Of a DNA stretch of 64,000 nt, positions 63,426 through 64,000 are shown one piece after another. The notes under the pieces were generated by a model. That model searched no databases, was not told where the DNA came from, and worked only from the letters and a program-made list of their open reading frames with translations. Source of the stretch: an uncultured Phascolarctobacterium sp. (GTDB lineage: Bacteria > Bacillota > Negativicutes > Acidaminococcales > Acidaminococcaceae); assembly GCA_947589605.1 (NCBI GenBank), contig CANQBR010000006.1:1-64000 (forward strand), given 5' to 3'. A program made the position numbers and the translations under genes. Each line of letters begins with the position of its first letter. The first letter of the stretch is position 1.

Positions 63426-63733
63426 GCTAAAACAGACATCGCAAAATATCGACCGGACCTTTTCGGGCCTGCTGTCTCTTTAAGAGGCGGCAGGCCTTCG
63501 TTGATATCGAAATCGGGCATGATATCGATATCAAAGTTATTGCGCACTCAAAAATGCTCTCCGCTGCAGTTGAAAGCAGAAAAAGGTAGGCATCTTGAAT
63601 ACATACAATTTGCTCTTATTGATATAGTTTAAGCCGCGAAACTTTTCATCTTTACTCGGGGCTGTTTTGAAGATATAATAAGAGTGAGCTCAAGTTTTCT
63701 TTAGATCTCAACAGCGAAAGGAGCATAATTTTT
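63426..63733. other. Gap between TRAP operon and antitoxin gene
   Basis: It holds a hairpin near 63464-63497 that may end the TRAP operon (no clear T run), a perfect 10-bp inverted repeat TTGATATCGA (63501-63510 with 63525-63534), and the promoter of the next gene: TTTACT (63651-63656) and TATAAT (63674-63679) with a 17-bp spacer. Confidence 0.55.
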
Positions 63734-63988
63734 ATGAACTTGGCAAAAATTTCCGCCAACGGGCAGATTACGGTGCCGATAGAGATACGACGGTTGCTGG
63801 GCGTGAGAGCCGGCGATAAGATACTTTTCTTACAAAATCGGGATGGGGAAGTGGTGGTGAGCAATGCATCGGCTCAGGCCATCCGCCGGGCTCAGGCTGC
63901 TTTTTCCGGCGCTGCCGAGACCATCGGTGTTGGCGACGAGGCCGATGTACAAGTTCTGGTAGACGAAGTGCGCTACGGCAAGGGCTGA
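63734..63988 (+). CDS. AbrB/MazE/SpoVT-type DNA-binding antitoxin
   Basis: An 84-residue swapped-hairpin DNA-binding protein. The N-terminus (LAKISANGQITVPIEIRRLLGVRAGDKILFLQNRDGEVVVSN) is a clear SpoVT/AbrB domain, and the C-terminal tail is of the kind that binds a toxin. AAGGAG lies 11 bases before ATG. A second ATG follows 3 bases after its stop (63992), probably a PIN-type toxin gene cut by the window end; this is inferred. It would autorepress its own promoter. Confidence 0.85.
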   Translation: MNLAKISANGQITVPIEIRRLLGVRAGDKILFLQNRDGEVVVSNASAQAIRRAQAAFSGAAETIGVGDEADVQVLVDEVRYGKG

Positions 63989-63991
63989 GCC

Positions 63992-64000
63992 ATGAGGATA
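63992..64000 (+). CDS. Start of a downstream gene, truncated by the window edge
   Basis: An ATG follows the antitoxin stop after three bases and only three codons (M-R-I) are visible. Position suggests the toxin partner of the AbrB-type antitoxin. Confidence 0.3.

Overview
The window looks like a piece of a moderately high-GC, strictly anaerobic chromosome from a diderm Firmicute, most likely class Negativicutes. The main evidence is a pair of outer-membrane porins with an N-terminal SLH domain, the usual cell-wall-tethered porins of that class. Supporting context is an [FeFe]-hydrogenase maturase (HydF), selenium-dependent molybdenum hydroxylase accessory genes, TAXI-type TRAP and TctC-type solute uptake, SepF, and a lysine riboswitch in front of dapB. 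Genus cannot be fixed from the sequence. No rRNA, tRNA, CRISPR array or prophage was seen.

Layout. 1-2.9 kb: an accessory stretch with an Rpn/PD-(D/E)XK transposase-family gene and an intact IS3-family element (1417-2707) with a 3-bp target duplication. 2.9-5 kb (minus): a sialidase-like protein with a frameshifted C-terminus and a TctC-type lipoprotein. 5-8 kb: yqeC-yqeB-xdhC behind a promoter with two tandem operator-like repeats. 8-14.1 kb: gltB-gltD glutamate synthase. 14.1-16 kb: repeats, a small Cys-rich protein between two near-identical hairpins, and a zinc-ribbon membrane protein. 16-19.2 kb (minus): a complete pantothenate operon (panG candidate-panB-panC-panD) with an attenuator-like leader. 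19.6-24.7 kb (minus): TetR regulator, membrane fusion protein and RND pump. 25-27.3 kb (minus): nicotinate phosphoribosyltransferase and hydF. 27.4-31 kb (plus): a GT28-type glycosyltransferase, typA and sepF. 31.1-38.3 kb: the classic rimP-nusA-rnpM-ylxQ-infB-rbfA-nrnA operon. 38.4-43.3 kb (minus): asparaginase, then a three-gene sugar or sugar-acid catabolic operon. 43.6-47.7 kb: two SLH porins with a decayed third copy between them. 48.1-55.4 kb: pnp, dut, then the lysine-riboswitch-controlled dapB-asd-lysC-dapA operon with a CGGC-domain gene. 55.5-59.6 kb: NlpC/P60 protein, pepA, a P-loop/Gls24-like fusion and an EF-hand-like small protein. 59.9-63.4 kb: a TAXI TRAP transporter operon. The window ends in an AbrB-type antitoxin whose partner is cut off.

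How it works together. The housekeeping half covers translation initiation, ribosome maturation and RNA turnover, lysine and peptidoglycan precursor synthesis, coenzyme A precursor synthesis and nitrogen assimilation. The rest imports and degrades organic acids and sugars and builds the envelope.

The least explained parts are non-coding: degenerate intergenic arrays of about 34-bp and about 50-bp units with a CTTTTTGAAAAAG-like core, most striking around the porins; tandem operators before yqeC; a possible riboswitch or attenuator before panG; and repeated TCTAGCA words before sepF. Among proteins, the oddest are a TetR regulator with a histone-H1-like lysine-rich tail and an infB with a long, internally duplicated Pro/Gln/Ala-rich linker.
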